Positions 24,394 to 32,487 of a stretch of 64,000 nucleotides of DNA are shown piece after piece; the stretch's first letter is position 1, and each line of letters opens with the position of its first letter. Origin of the DNA: Hymenobacter qilianensis (lineage in GTDB: Bacteria; Bacteroidota; Bacteroidia; Cytophagales; Hymenobacteraceae); NCBI RefSeq assembly GCF_014489555.1, contig NZ_CP060784.1, positions 1,178,001-1,242,000 on the forward strand. The letters run 5' to 3'. A program made the position numbers and the translations under genes. The notes beneath the pieces were generated by a model. It did no database searches, was not told the origin of the DNA, and saw only the letters and a program-made list of their open reading frames with translations.

Positions 24394-24972
24394 ATGAAAC
24401 GTCTTCTTCTCTATCTGTTTGGTTTGATGGTGCTGCTCACGCAGTCGTCGTGCGGTTACAACGGCATGGTGCAGCGTGATGAGGCCGTAAAAGCTCAATG
24501 GGGTAACGTGCAGAACGCCTACCAGCGCCGCGCCGACTTGATTCCAAACCTGGTAAATACCGTGAAAGGTGCTGCTAACTTCGAGCAAAGCACGCTTACC
24601 GGCGTTATCGAAGCCCGCGCTAAGGCAACCAGTGTACAGCTTAACGCTGACCAGCTGACGCCCGAAAACATTCAGAAATTCCAGGAGGCTCAGAGTCAGT
24701 TAAGCGCTGGTTTGGGTCGTTTGTTAGCCGTGTCAGAAAATTATCCGGAATTAAAGGCCAACGCCAACTTTCAGGAGCTGCAGGCCCAGATTGAGGGCAC
24801 CGAGAATCGTATCAACGTGGAGCGCAACAAGTTCAACAACATGACTAACGACTACAACGGCTTCATCCGACAGTTTCCCAACAACTTATTTGCGGGTGTA
24901 TTTGGCTTCTCGGCCAAAGGATATTTTGAGGCCGATGCGGCTTCTCAGAAAGCGCCTACAGTACAGTTTTAA
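24394..24972 (+). CDS. LemA family lipoprotein
   Basis: The 192-residue protein has an N-terminal hydrophobic segment ending QSSC, a probable lipobox (Cys20), then the LemA core: GYNGMVQRDEAVKAQWGNVQNAYQRRADLIPNLV, LTGVIEARAKAT, LSAGLGRLLAVSENYPELKAN and NRINVERNKFNN.TNDYN. These are the conserved helices of LemA, a four-helix protein of unknown role facing the periplasm. Residues near the end (FPNNLFAGVFGF..KGYF) are also typical. It precedes two TPM-domain genes on the same strand, a conserved partnership in Bacteroidota. GTACTTTGCA at 24321-24330 may be the promoter -7 region. A 20-bp stem hairpin separates it from the next gene. Confidence 0.95.
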   Translation: MKRLLLYLFGLMVLLTQSSCGYNGMVQRDEAVKAQWGNVQNAYQRRADLIPNLVNTVKGAANFEQSTLTGVIEARAKATSVQLNADQLTPENIQKFQEAQSQLSAGLGRLLAVSENYPELKANANFQELQAQIEGTENRINVERNKFNNMTNDYNGFIRQFPNNLFAGVFGFSAKGYFEADAASQKAPTVQF

Positions 24973-24977
24973 GTTTT

Positions 24978-25029
24978 AGCGGCTGGTTGCCGGCTTTCCG
25001 TAAAAGCCTAAAGCCGGCAACCAGCCGCT
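24978..25029 (+). other. 20-bp perfect hairpin between lemA and the TPM gene
   Basis: AGCGGCTGGTTGCCGGCTTT is exactly complementary to the segment ending at 25029, with a 12-base loop. There is no T tract (ACAAACCC follows), so it is not a standard terminator. It could stabilise the upstream mRNA or attenuate downstream expression. Confidence 0.65.
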
Positions 25030-25051
25030 ACAAACCCATGATCAGAAACAA

Positions 25052-25669
25052 ATGAAGAACCCTTTGACCCCGGAGCAGGAAGCCAAGCTGGTTGCCGCCA
25101 TTCGACAGGCCGAAATCAAGACCTCAGGCGAAATTCGGGTACACTTGGAAGATAACTGCCCTACGCCCGAACCCCTAGACCGGGCCGCGCAGGTATTCGC
25201 TGAGTTGAATATGCACCGCACGGCGCAACGCAACGGGGTTCTTTTTTATCTGGCCTGGGAAGCGCGCCGCTTCGCGGTCATTGGCGACGCCGGTATTAAT
25301 GCCGCCGTGCCCGACGACTTCTGGGAAACCACTAAGGAAACCGTTCTCAAGCACTTTCGGGCTAATGACTATGTGACTGGCCTGGAAAAAGGCGTGCGCA
25401 TGGTGGGCGAACAATTGCAGCATTTTTTCCCGTACGATGCGGGCACCGACAGCAACGAGCTCGACGATTCTATCTCATTTGGCAAACCGACGCCCCGCGC
25501 GCATGAGGCACCCCTCCCCTTCTGCCTTCTGGCGAATCTTAGTTCCTTGTTTGTTGCTGTGGCTGGCCGTGGCCGGAATTTGCCCCCCAGCCCTCGCCCA
25601 GGATTTGCCCCCCAGACCCAGTCCGCCGCGGCTGGTGAACGACCTGGCCGGTATGCTGCGCCCCGATGA
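25052..25669 (+). CDS. TPM-domain cytoplasmic protein
   Basis: The frame opens MKNPLTPEQEAKLVAAIRQAEIKTSGEIRVHLEDNC and continues with AAQVFAELNMHRTAQRNGVLFYLAWEARRFAVIGDAGIN, the TPM fold (also called TPM_phosphatase, named for TLP18.3/Psb32/MOLO-1). No signal peptide is seen, so this copy is cytoplasmic, unlike its neighbour. The domain ends near residue 148 (DDSISFGK). The remaining 55 codons overlap the next gene by 167 bases in another frame and look unnatural. If one base were missing shortly before 25500, the gene would end at the TGA overlapping the next ATG (ATGA, 25503-25506), a usual operon junction. I cannot locate such a base with confidence. Confidence 0.82.
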   Translation: MKNPLTPEQEAKLVAAIRQAEIKTSGEIRVHLEDNCPTPEPLDRAAQVFAELNMHRTAQRNGVLFYLAWEARRFAVIGDAGINAAVPDDFWETTKETVLKHFRANDYVTGLEKGVRMVGEQLQHFFPYDAGTDSNELDDSISFGKPTPRAHEAPLPFCLLANLSSLFVAVAGRGRNLPPSPRPGFAPQTQSAAAGERPGRYAAPR

Positions 25670-26339
25670 GGTGGCCGCGCTGGAAAATAAGCTGGTGGCT
25701 TACGACGACTCTACGTCTTCTCAAATTGCCGTTGTAACCATTCCAACATTAGGCGATTATGAGCTGGCCGACTACGCCCAACAGCTTTACGAAGCGTGGG
25801 GCATTGGGCAAAAAGGCAGCAACAACGGCATCCTTATTCTGGTAGCCGAAAAAGAACGCAAAGCCCGCATCCAGACCGGTTATGGCCTAGAAGGTGCCGT
25901 GCCGGATGCGTTGGCGAAGCGTATTATCTCCAATACCGTCGTGCCGGCGTTCCAGCAGCAGCGCTACTACGACGGCCTAGATCGGGCTACGGATCAGCTT
26001 ATTGCGCTGGCCAAAGGCGAGTACAAAGCCGACCCAGCCACAAACCAACGGGAGCGCAGCAGCGACGACAGCGGCTCCGGCTGGACCTTTTGGCTGGTAA
26101 TCGGCGTGCTGGTGCTGTTTCTATTTATGCGCAACCGTGGCGGCGGCTCCGGCGGCCGACGTAGCCGGGGCTTTGGTGGCATGGGTATTCCACCCGTCAT
26201 CTTCGGCGACTTTAGCGGCGGCCGCGGTGTGTTTGGCGGCGGAGGCGGCTTGGGAGGTGGCTTCGGCGGCGGTGGCGGAGGCTTTGGCGGCTTCGGAGGC
26301 GGCAGCTCCGGCGGCGGCGGGGCCAGCGGCGACTGGTAA
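25503..26339 (+). CDS. TPM-domain membrane protein with glycine-rich tail (YgcG-like)
   Basis: The 278-residue protein starts at ATG 25503 with a signal peptide (LVPCLLLWLAVAGICPPALA). The TPM domain follows (about 43-180): RLVNDLAGMLRPDEVAALENKL, SSQIAVVTIPTLGDY, AEKERKARIQTGYGLEGAVPD, the classic YgcG/MOLO-1 pattern. A membrane helix (about 203-220, FWLVIGVLVLFLFM) and a Gly/Phe/Ser-rich tail ending GGGGASGDW complete it. Such LemA-linked proteins probably act at the membrane; their biochemical role is unsettled. Two copies of the G6 motif (C runs 25583-25588 and 25608-25613) encode LPPRP or similar in this frame. It ends one base before the convergent exonuclease gene's stop. Confidence 0.92.
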   Translation: MRHPSPSAFWRILVPCLLLWLAVAGICPPALAQDLPPRPSPPRLVNDLAGMLRPDEVAALENKLVAYDDSTSSQIAVVTIPTLGDYELADYAQQLYEAWGIGQKGSNNGILILVAEKERKARIQTGYGLEGAVPDALAKRIISNTVVPAFQQQRYYDGLDRATDQLIALAKGEYKADPATNQRERSSDDSGSGWTFWLVIGVLVLFLFMRNRGGGSGGRRSRGFGGMGIPPVIFGDFSGGRGVFGGGGGLGGGFGGGGGGFGGFGGGSSGGGGASGDW

Positions 26340-26959
26340 TTACTGCGCTTCTTCGGTGCCGTGTGGCACAACCTGCTGATACATTGGCAGCTCATAAAAC
26401 GGCCGCAATAGCTGAATGACATCCAACGCATCAGCCACAGCTTCGTGGGCTACGGTGTTGTCCTCAAACTTTGCGCGGGCCTTGCAGATGCTCATCGTGG
26501 GCAGGCGCGAATCTTTCTTCCAGTTTAGGTAGAACGCGGCGGGGTCCAGCATGGCAGGCTCGGCCCGAACCAAAGTGCCGTAGCCGGGCAGCTCGCGCAG
26601 AAAGCCCAGGTCGAAAGAAGCGATATTCTTGCCGGCCATCGTCACGGTTACGCAGTTGTGCTTGTCGGCTTTGAAGCCTTGCGCTAGTAAAAACTCCCGC
26701 AGCTGAGGCAACAACTCTTCTGGGGGCAAATTTCCGGGTTCGGCTCATTGCGCGCCAGCTCTTCCAGCAACCGCGCATTCAAGGCCAGCGCGCCGGCCGT
26801 GCCCACGTACTCGTGGTGCCGCACTGCCCGCCGAAAAACGGGTAAATCAGTCAGTGGGCGCGGGCGCTTGGTATCTTCCACCACGGCCGCTAATTCCAGA
26901 ATCTGATGGCGCTGAGGCTTGCCGCCGGAGGTTTCAAGGTCGAGGGAAATGTAGCGCAT
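26340..26959 (-). CDS. DnaQ-like 3'-5' exonuclease, frameshifted
   Basis: Two frames together encode one DEDDh exonuclease of about 206 residues. The first (26959 down to the break) begins MRYISLDLETSGGKPQRHQILELAAVVED with the ExoI motif (D6, E8). The second gives ELLPQLREFLL, NIASFDLGFLRE (ExoII Asp) and AHEAVADALDVIQLL (ExoIII His and Asp). The break is at a G5 run on the plus strand (26722-26726, TGGGGGCAAA). Adding one base restores PEICPPEELLPQL and a single frame with length divisible by three. The family trims 3' ends of DNA or RNA; whether it proofreads or acts on RNA is unknown. It is not the polymerase epsilon subunit by context. Confidence 0.87.
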
Positions 26960-27006
26960 CTCAGCCTGTACGGTTGGCAGTACACAGACGTTGGAGCCGT
27001 TGCTTC

Positions 27007-27644
27007 TTAATGATCACTCATTACGCCTGCTTTGATGGCTACGGGCAAGCGGTTTTCGGCGGGCGGCACGGGGCAGGAATATTGCCCCCATATGCGCAAA
27101 ATGGGTTATAAGCCCGGTTGAAATCCAGCACCACTTGCCCGTTTTGAATCTGGCCGAGGCGTAAGTCGAGGTAGCGGCCGCCGCCGTAGCTGCTGTGGCC
27201 ATTGGTGCGGTCGGTGAAGGGCACAAACAGATAATCCTGGTAGCCTTCCTTTTGTATCAGATCAAGGCTTTGGTAGATGGTGAGCTTCAACGCCTGCCCA
27301 TCGAGCGTGAAATACGCGTCGCCATATTTGCGGTACATCGGCCGGCGGGCGGTGCTGGTTTCCATCTCAAAAGGAGCGGCCAGCGAATCGCGCACAAAGC
27401 GGGCCTGCACGCGAGCGGTACTGTTCAAGGGAAAAAAGGGCAGTCCCTTGAAATTCTTGAGCTCTTTGGCGGGCAGCGGCGACTCGGCCGGGTTGCGGTA
27501 CTCGGCGTTCAGCTCCTGCTGAAAAAGCGCTACTTCTTTGGCATGCTCTGCTACTGGCAGCGTGGTGATAGGAGCAGTGGTTTGCGCGGCGGCACTCAGG
27601 GAAGCCAACATTAGCAGTAGCGGAAGGAAGCAAGTGTATTTCAT
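27007..27644 (-). CDS. DUF1684 secreted protein, frameshifted near the C-terminus
   Basis: From ATG 27644 the protein has a signal peptide (MKYTCFLPLLLMLASLSAAAQ) and the DUF1684 core: LNAEYRNPAESPLPAKEL, FKGLPFFPLN, YGDAYFTLDGQALKLTIYQS, YLFVPFTDRTNGHSSYGGGRYLDL, DFNRAYNPFCAYG. The known family ends 'YSCP.PP.EN.L.V.I.AG'. Here the frame shifts at a C5 run (27085-27089). With a sixth base it continues GGQYSCPVPPAENRLPVAIKAGV and stops at 27007, giving 212 residues. Without it the protein ends in an unrelated ACRPPKTACP-type tail. DUF1684 proteins are secreted and of unknown function. The gene is divergent from polA with short leaders. Confidence 0.85.
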
Positions 27645-27647
27645 GCT

Positions 27648-27655
27648 CCAAAATA
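27648..27655 (-). promoter_or_regulatory. Possible -7 element of the DUF1684 gene
   Basis: On the minus strand TATTTTGG ends four bases before ATG 27644. If it is the -7 box, transcription starts at or next to the start codon, giving a leaderless or near-leaderless mRNA. Confidence 0.35.
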
Positions 27656-27742
27656 CACCAGCTTTCGCATACGAACTGGCGTATTGGCTGAACATGGCGC
27701 GCGCTGGTGCGTTTACACAGAGCGCTTGCTTCCTCCTGCTTG

Positions 27743-27750
27743 TATATTCG
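27743..27750 (+). promoter_or_regulatory. Possible -7 element of polA
   Basis: TATATTCG lies five bases before ATG 27756. It resembles TAnnTTTG with one mismatch and implies a very short leader. No clear -33 TTG at the expected spacing was found. Confidence 0.35.
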
Positions 27751-27755
27751 CCTCC

Positions 27756-30614
27756 ATGACCGAGACTACCGCCCCCGAAACACCCAAAAAACTCTTTCTC
27801 CTCGACGCTTTCGCCCTCATCTATCGGGCGCACTTTGCTTTTAGCAAGAACCCGCGCATCAACTCCAAGGGAATGAACACGGGCGCTGTGCTGGGCTTTA
27901 CCAACACGCTCGTGGAGGTATTGCAGAAGGAAAAGCCCACTCACCTCGGCGTGGCTTTCGACGCGCAGAAGAAAACGTTTCGCCACGACAGCTTTGCCGA
28001 GTACAAGGCCCAGCGCCAGGCCATGCCCGAAGATATCGGCACGGCCATTCCGTACATCAAGCGGGTGATTGACGCCTTCAACATCCCGATTCTGATGGTA
28101 GATGGCTTTGAGGCCGATGACGTGATTGGCACCCTGGCTCAGCGTGCTGAAGCACAAGGCTTTGAGGTGTTCATGATGACCCCCGATAAGGACTACTGCC
28201 AGCTCGTGACGGAGAAAATTAAGATTTACCGGCCTGCTTTTATGGGCAACGCCGCCGAAGTGCTTGATCTGCCCCACGTGCTCCAGCGCTTCGAGATTGA
28301 GCGCGTGGAGCAGGTAACGGATATTCTAGGTTTGCAGGGCGACGCCTCCGACAACATTCCCGGCATTCCGGGCATCGGCGAAAAAACGGCCAAGACGCTG
28401 ATTCAGAAGTATGGATCGGTGGAGCAGCTCATTGCCCACGTAGATGAGCTGAAAGGCAAGCAGCAGGAAAACGTGCGCAACTTCGCCGAGCAGGGCCTGA
28501 TGAGTAAAGAGCTGGCCACGATTCACGTGAACGTGCCCATCCCATTCGAGCCCGAGGCACTGAAAATGGGTCCGCCCAACGAGGAGCAGCTACGCGCTTT
28601 ATTCGAGGATCTGGAATTCCGGCAACTCGCGGCGCGGGTGCTGAGCGGTGGCGCACCGGCTAGCTCTACGCCGTCGCCGCGGGCACGGCGGGCAGCGGCT
28701 GGGGGGCAAATTGCGCTGTTTGGTGCGCCGGCTTCCGCAGCTACGGCAGAGGATGAGGACGAAGACGAAGACGAAAATTTGCCCCCCGCCACCAAGCGTA
28801 CCCTCGCCGATGTGCCCCACCAGTATCACCTGATTGATACGCCGGCCCTGCGCAAGTCTTTGCTGGGCTTCCTGATGCAGCAAAAAGAGGTGAGCTTCGA
28901 CACCGAAACGACGGGCCTAGACACGATGACCTCGCGGCTGGTGGGACTGTCGTTCTGCTATTTGCCCGGCGAGGCGTATTACGTGCCCGTGCCACACGAT
29001 GATATGGCTGCCGCTCAGGCGCTTGTAGATGAGTTTCGGCCTTTCTTGGAAAGCGAAACCATTGGTAAGATTGGCCAGAATATCAAGTATGATCTCACCA
29101 TTTTGAAGCACTACAACGTGCGGGTACGCGGTCCGTTGTTCGACACCATGCTGGCCCACTACCTGCTGGAGCCCGACATGCGCCACAACATGGATATTCT
29201 GGCCGAAACCTACCTGCACTACACGCCGGTTTCTATTCTGGAGCTCATCGGGCCGAAGGGCAAAAACCAGAAAACCATGGCCGATTTGCCCCCCAGCCAG
29301 GTCAGCGACTACGCCTGCGAGGATGCCGACGTGACTTTGCAGCTCAAGCATGTATTTGAGCCCAAGCTGGCCAAAATCGGTTTGTTGAAGCTGCTGAACG
29401 AAGTAGAAAACCCGCTGGTACCTGTGCTGGCCGATATAGAGTACGAGGGCGTGCGCATCGACAGCTCGGCCATGGGTGAGTACTCCGCTGAGTTGCAAGG
29501 CTACGTTACGGAGCTGGAAAAGCAGATTTTTCAGGCGGCCGGGCAGGAGTTCAACATTGGCTCGCCCAAGCAGCTTGGCGAAGTGTTGTTTGATAAAATG
29601 CAGCTCGGGGGCGGCAAGATCAAGAAAACCAAAACTGGCCAATACGCTACTGGTGAGGAGATTCTGAGCGTTCTGGCCATTGATAACCCCGTGGCCGCGC
29701 TCATTCTGGAATACCGCCAGCTCACCAAGCTGCGCTCTACCTACGTGGAGGCGTTGCCGCAACTGGTGTGCGAGCTGGATGGTCGGGTGCACACGTCCTT
29801 CAACCAGGCTGTAACCGCCACCGGCCGCCTGAGCAGCACCAACCCCAACCTCCAGAACATCCCGATTCGGACGGAAAAAGGCCGTGAGATCCGCAAAGCC
29901 TTCGTGCCCCGCGATGCCGACCACCTGCTCCTCGCCGCCGACTACTCCCAGATCGAGCTGCGCATCATGGCCGACTTCAGCAAGGACGCGACCATGATTG
30001 AGGCGTTTCGCCAAGGCATTGATATTCACAGCAGTACGGCTAGCAAAGTATTCGATGTGCCGCTTTCGGCCGTGGATGCTGAGATGCGTCGCAAAGCCAA
30101 AACCGTGAACTTCGGTATCATCTACGGCATTTCGGCCTTCGGTTTGGCTCAGCGCCTGAGCATTTCGCGCAAGGAAGCTCAGGATATTATCGAGGCTTAT
30201 TTTGAAGAGTTTGGAGCTGTGAAGCGCTTCATGGACGAAAGCATAAACAAAGCCCGCGAGCTGGAATACGCCGAAACCCTGCTCGGTCGCCGCCGCTACC
30301 TGCGCGATATCAACTCGCGCAACGCCACGCTGCGCGGCTTTACTGAGCGCAACGCCATAAACGCGCCCATCCAAGGAACCGCCGCCGACATCATCAAAAT
30401 TGCCATGATCCACATCCACGACTGGCTGGGAAAGGAAAAGCTAGGCACCAAGATGATTCTGCAGGTGCACGACGAACTGGTGTTCGACGCGCCCAAAGAG
30501 GAAATCGAGTACATCACGCCCCGCATCCGGGAGTTGATGATCAACGCCTTACCGCTAAGCGTACCGATGGAAGTAGAAGTAGGAACGGGCAGCAACTGGC
30601 TGCAAGCGCACTAA
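27756..30614 (+). CDS. polA: DNA polymerase I
   Basis: The 952-residue protein has all three PolA domains. The 5'-nuclease (1-300) shows KLFLLDAFALIYRAHFAF, VDGFEADDVIGTLA and NIPGIPGIGEKTA. A Pro/Ala-rich then acidic linker (about 308-350, DEDEDEDE) follows. The 3'-5' exonuclease keeps its metal ligands in FDTETTGLD (from residue 382) and YACEDADVT. The polymerase shows motif A DYSQIELR (729-736), motif B RRKAKTVNFGIIYG and motif C VHDEL (904-908). It repairs and processes Okazaki fragments. The intact proofreading motif is worth noting, since many PolA homologues have lost it. ATG 27756 fits the family start. A strong terminator follows. Three G6-motif copies lie inside the gene. Confidence 0.97.
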   Translation: MTETTAPETPKKLFLLDAFALIYRAHFAFSKNPRINSKGMNTGAVLGFTNTLVEVLQKEKPTHLGVAFDAQKKTFRHDSFAEYKAQRQAMPEDIGTAIPYIKRVIDAFNIPILMVDGFEADDVIGTLAQRAEAQGFEVFMMTPDKDYCQLVTEKIKIYRPAFMGNAAEVLDLPHVLQRFEIERVEQVTDILGLQGDASDNIPGIPGIGEKTAKTLIQKYGSVEQLIAHVDELKGKQQENVRNFAEQGLMSKELATIHVNVPIPFEPEALKMGPPNEEQLRALFEDLEFRQLAARVLSGGAPASSTPSPRARRAAAGGQIALFGAPASAATAEDEDEDEDENLPPATKRTLADVPHQYHLIDTPALRKSLLGFLMQQKEVSFDTETTGLDTMTSRLVGLSFCYLPGEAYYVPVPHDDMAAAQALVDEFRPFLESETIGKIGQNIKYDLTILKHYNVRVRGPLFDTMLAHYLLEPDMRHNMDILAETYLHYTPVSILELIGPKGKNQKTMADLPPSQVSDYACEDADVTLQLKHVFEPKLAKIGLLKLLNEVENPLVPVLADIEYEGVRIDSSAMGEYSAELQGYVTELEKQIFQAAGQEFNIGSPKQLGEVLFDKMQLGGGKIKKTKTGQYATGEEILSVLAIDNPVAALILEYRQLTKLRSTYVEALPQLVCELDGRVHTSFNQAVTATGRLSSTNPNLQNIPIRTEKGREIRKAFVPRDADHLLLAADYSQIELRIMADFSKDATMIEAFRQGIDIHSSTASKVFDVPLSAVDAEMRRKAKTVNFGIIYGISAFGLAQRLSISRKEAQDIIEAYFEEFGAVKRFMDESINKARELEYAETLLGRRRYLRDINSRNATLRGFTERNAINAPIQGTAADIIKIAMIHIHDWLGKEKLGTKMILQVHDELVFDAPKEEIEYITPRIRELMINALPLSVPMEVEVGTGSNWLQAH

Positions 30615-30652
30615 ATAATAAAGGGAAAGCCACTTGCTTTCCCTTTATTATT
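30614..30652 (+). terminator. polA terminator
   Basis: AATAATAAAGGGAAAGC and its exact complement enclose five bases, directly after the polA stop. The AT-rich base ends in TTATTATT. The following 30653-30911 has no supported gene; it contains an isolated AAAAAAGCCCCCCAGAC half-terminator at 30740. Confidence 0.85.
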
Positions 30653-30911
30653 CGCTCGTAACTATTCCCGGAATAGCGGCAATGCTGTAGCGCGGCATTT
30701 CGGTTCGCTTAACGTTGCTATAGCTGCACTAGTCAAAGAAAAAAGCCCCCCAGACATCATCGTTCGTTTCGCTGTCCCACGATTCGACGATACGCGAACG
30801 GAAAGGTCGCGCCACAGGCACAACGGTTCTAAACCTTTCTTCACACTACAATACCCCAGCCGCTCGCCTACCGTATAGCGGGGCTACACGACTATCGTAT
30901 TCCTCGCGCTT

Positions 30912-31346
30912 ATGCCACACCAGATCCATACTACCACTTTGCAGAATGTAGCCCGCGGTGTGCTGGGCACCTTTATGATAGTAGCTGGCGCGGGTCACCT
31001 CACTTTTGCGCGGCGGGAGTTTCAGGCTCAGGTACCCGACTTTGTGCCGCTTGACAAAGACACAACCGTGCTGGCATCGGGAGTCGTAGAAATCGGGTTG
31101 GGGCTGGCGCTGCTATCGCTGAAAGGCCGGAACCGGGTGCGGATGGGGTTAGGATTGGCGGCCTTCTACGCGCTGGTTTTTCCCGGCAACATTCACCAGT
31201 ACACGCACCACATTTCTGCGTTTGGCCTCGATACCGACGCCAAACGAATGGGCAGACTGTTTTTTCAGCCCGTGCTGATGGGCTGGGCACTATGGTCGAC
31301 GGGAGCTTTGGAGGCGTTGAAACGCTCGAAGAATGGCCGCTCTTAG
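30912..31346 (+). CDS. DoxX family membrane protein
   Basis: The 144-residue protein has four hydrophobic segments: NVARGVLGTFMIVAGAGHLTF, TTVLASGVVEIGLGLALLSL, VRMGLGLAAFYALVFPGNIHQY and FFQPVLMGWALWSTGAL. The pattern of G.F.IVAG..HL near the start, VE.GLG.ALL and PGNI.QY is that of DoxX/DUF417-like small membrane proteins. These are sometimes linked to thiol or redox homeostasis, without a firm activity. The start at ATG 30912 fits. The bacillithiol-disulfide-reductase-like gene begins 53 bases downstream on the same strand; a joint redox role is possible but only by position. Confidence 0.85.
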   Translation: MPHQIHTTTLQNVARGVLGTFMIVAGAGHLTFARREFQAQVPDFVPLDKDTTVLASGVVEIGLGLALLSLKGRNRVRMGLGLAAFYALVFPGNIHQYTHHISAFGLDTDAKRMGRLFFQPVLMGWALWSTGALEALKRSKNGRS

Positions 31347-31399
31347 CCGCAAATCGATAAGTTATGAACTCCCGACTGGCTGAGTTGGTATAACTGTGT

Positions 31400-32413
31400 A
31401 TGACGACGGATTCTTCTTTTGATGTAATAGTTATCGGCGCGGGGCCGGTCGGGCTGGCATGCGCTATTGAGGTGCAGCGCCGCGGCTTGTCGGTTTGTGT
31501 GGTCGACAAAGGGGCACTGGTCAATTCCATTGTGGGCTACCCGACCAACATGGAGTTCTTTTCCACGCCCGAGCTGCTTGAAATTGGCGGCTACCCCTTC
31601 CCTACTAGTGGCTACAAACCTCTGCGCGAAGATGCCCTGGATTATTACCGCCGGGTAGCCTTCGCCGAAAATCTACCGCTGCGCCTCTACGAGCGCGTGC
31701 TAAGCCTGGAAGGCGAACCGGGCGCGTATGAGTTGCACACGAACCTGGGCCGCATGCAAACGCAGTCTGTGATTGTAGCGACGGGTTTCTTTGATGTGCC
31801 CAATAAGCTGAACGTGCCCGGCGAAGAGCTACCCCACGTAAGTCATTACTACAAAGAGCCGTACGCCCATGTAGGGCAGCCGGTAATTGTGGTAGGGGCC
31901 AAAAATTCATCGGCCAAAGCGGCTTTGCAACTGGCCCGCGCCGGCGCCGACGTAACGCTGGTAGTGCGCGGACCTGCCCTAGCCGACTCGGTGAAATATT
32001 GGATTCGGCCTGATCTGGTGAATCGTATCGCTGAGGGCCGAATAAAGGCGCTTTTCAACACCACTATTTCGGCTATCCGGCCCGGAGAGATAGATGTAGT
32101 GACGGAAAATGCCCCCCAGACCCTGCCTGCCAGCTTTATCTACGCCCTCACCGGCTACCGCCCCGACTATAGCTTGCTGGCCGCTTTAGGCATCGACACT
32201 CAGCCGGACGCCGCCCGCACTCCCTGGCACGACCCTGAGACCTTCGAAACCAACCGCCCTGGCGTATATCTGGCGGGTACCGTATGCGGGGGGCTAAATA
32301 CCAGTCGGTGGTTTATCGAGAATGGGCGCTACCACGCGGCTGTTATTGCGGCGCATCTGGCGGGACAGGCGGCTCCCATTTTGCCCCCCGTGCTCCAGCC
32401 TGTACAGCTGTAA
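31400..32413 (+). CDS. ypdA: YpdA-type bacillithiol disulfide reductase
   Basis: The 337-residue flavoprotein starts with FDVIVIGAGPVGLACAIE, the FAD-binding GxGxxG, and contains a second Rossmann loop VIVVGAKNSSAKAALQLARAGADVTLVVRG for NADPH. YpdA markers are GYPTNMEFFSTPELLEIGG early on, a conserved ATGFFD(V)PN and a C-terminal GVYLAGTVCGGLNTSRWFIENGRYHA. It lacks the CxxC of thioredoxin reductases, as YpdA proteins do; a Cys at the ATVCGG-type position near the end is the expected catalytic residue. The enzyme reduces bacillithiol disulfide in Bacillota. In Bacteroidota, where bacillithiol synthesis is common, the same role is likely. A strong terminator follows. Confidence 0.92.
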   Translation: MTTDSSFDVIVIGAGPVGLACAIEVQRRGLSVCVVDKGALVNSIVGYPTNMEFFSTPELLEIGGYPFPTSGYKPLREDALDYYRRVAFAENLPLRLYERVLSLEGEPGAYELHTNLGRMQTQSVIVATGFFDVPNKLNVPGEELPHVSHYYKEPYAHVGQPVIVVGAKNSSAKAALQLARAGADVTLVVRGPALADSVKYWIRPDLVNRIAEGRIKALFNTTISAIRPGEIDVVTENAPQTLPASFIYALTGYRPDYSLLAALGIDTQPDAARTPWHDPETFETNRPGVYLAGTVCGGLNTSRWFIENGRYHAAVIAAHLAGQAAPILPPVLQPVQL

Positions 32414-32432
32414 TAGCGCTGGCAAGTGCACT

Positions 32433-32472
32433 CACAAAAAAGCCCCCTCCAGTGCGGAGGGGCTTTTTTGTG
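32433..32472. terminator. Bidirectional terminator
   Basis: CACAAAAAAGCCCCCTCC / GGAGGGGCTTTTTTGTG forms a long hairpin between the convergent ypdA and SGNH genes. Confidence 0.9.
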
Positions 32473-32487
32473 AATACCTAAAACGAA

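Noticed and set aside
27645..28277. Long N-terminal extension of the DUF1684 frame across the polA start
   Set aside because: The DUF1684 signal peptide at 27644 marks the true start; the extension overlaps polA in antisense.
28917..30419. 500-codon minus-strand frame opposite polA
   Set aside because: polA is complete on the plus strand; the antisense frame has no recognisable motif.
30662..30844. 60-codon minus-strand frame after polA
   Set aside because: No signal peptide or known family; it contains a half-terminator and reads low-information sequence.
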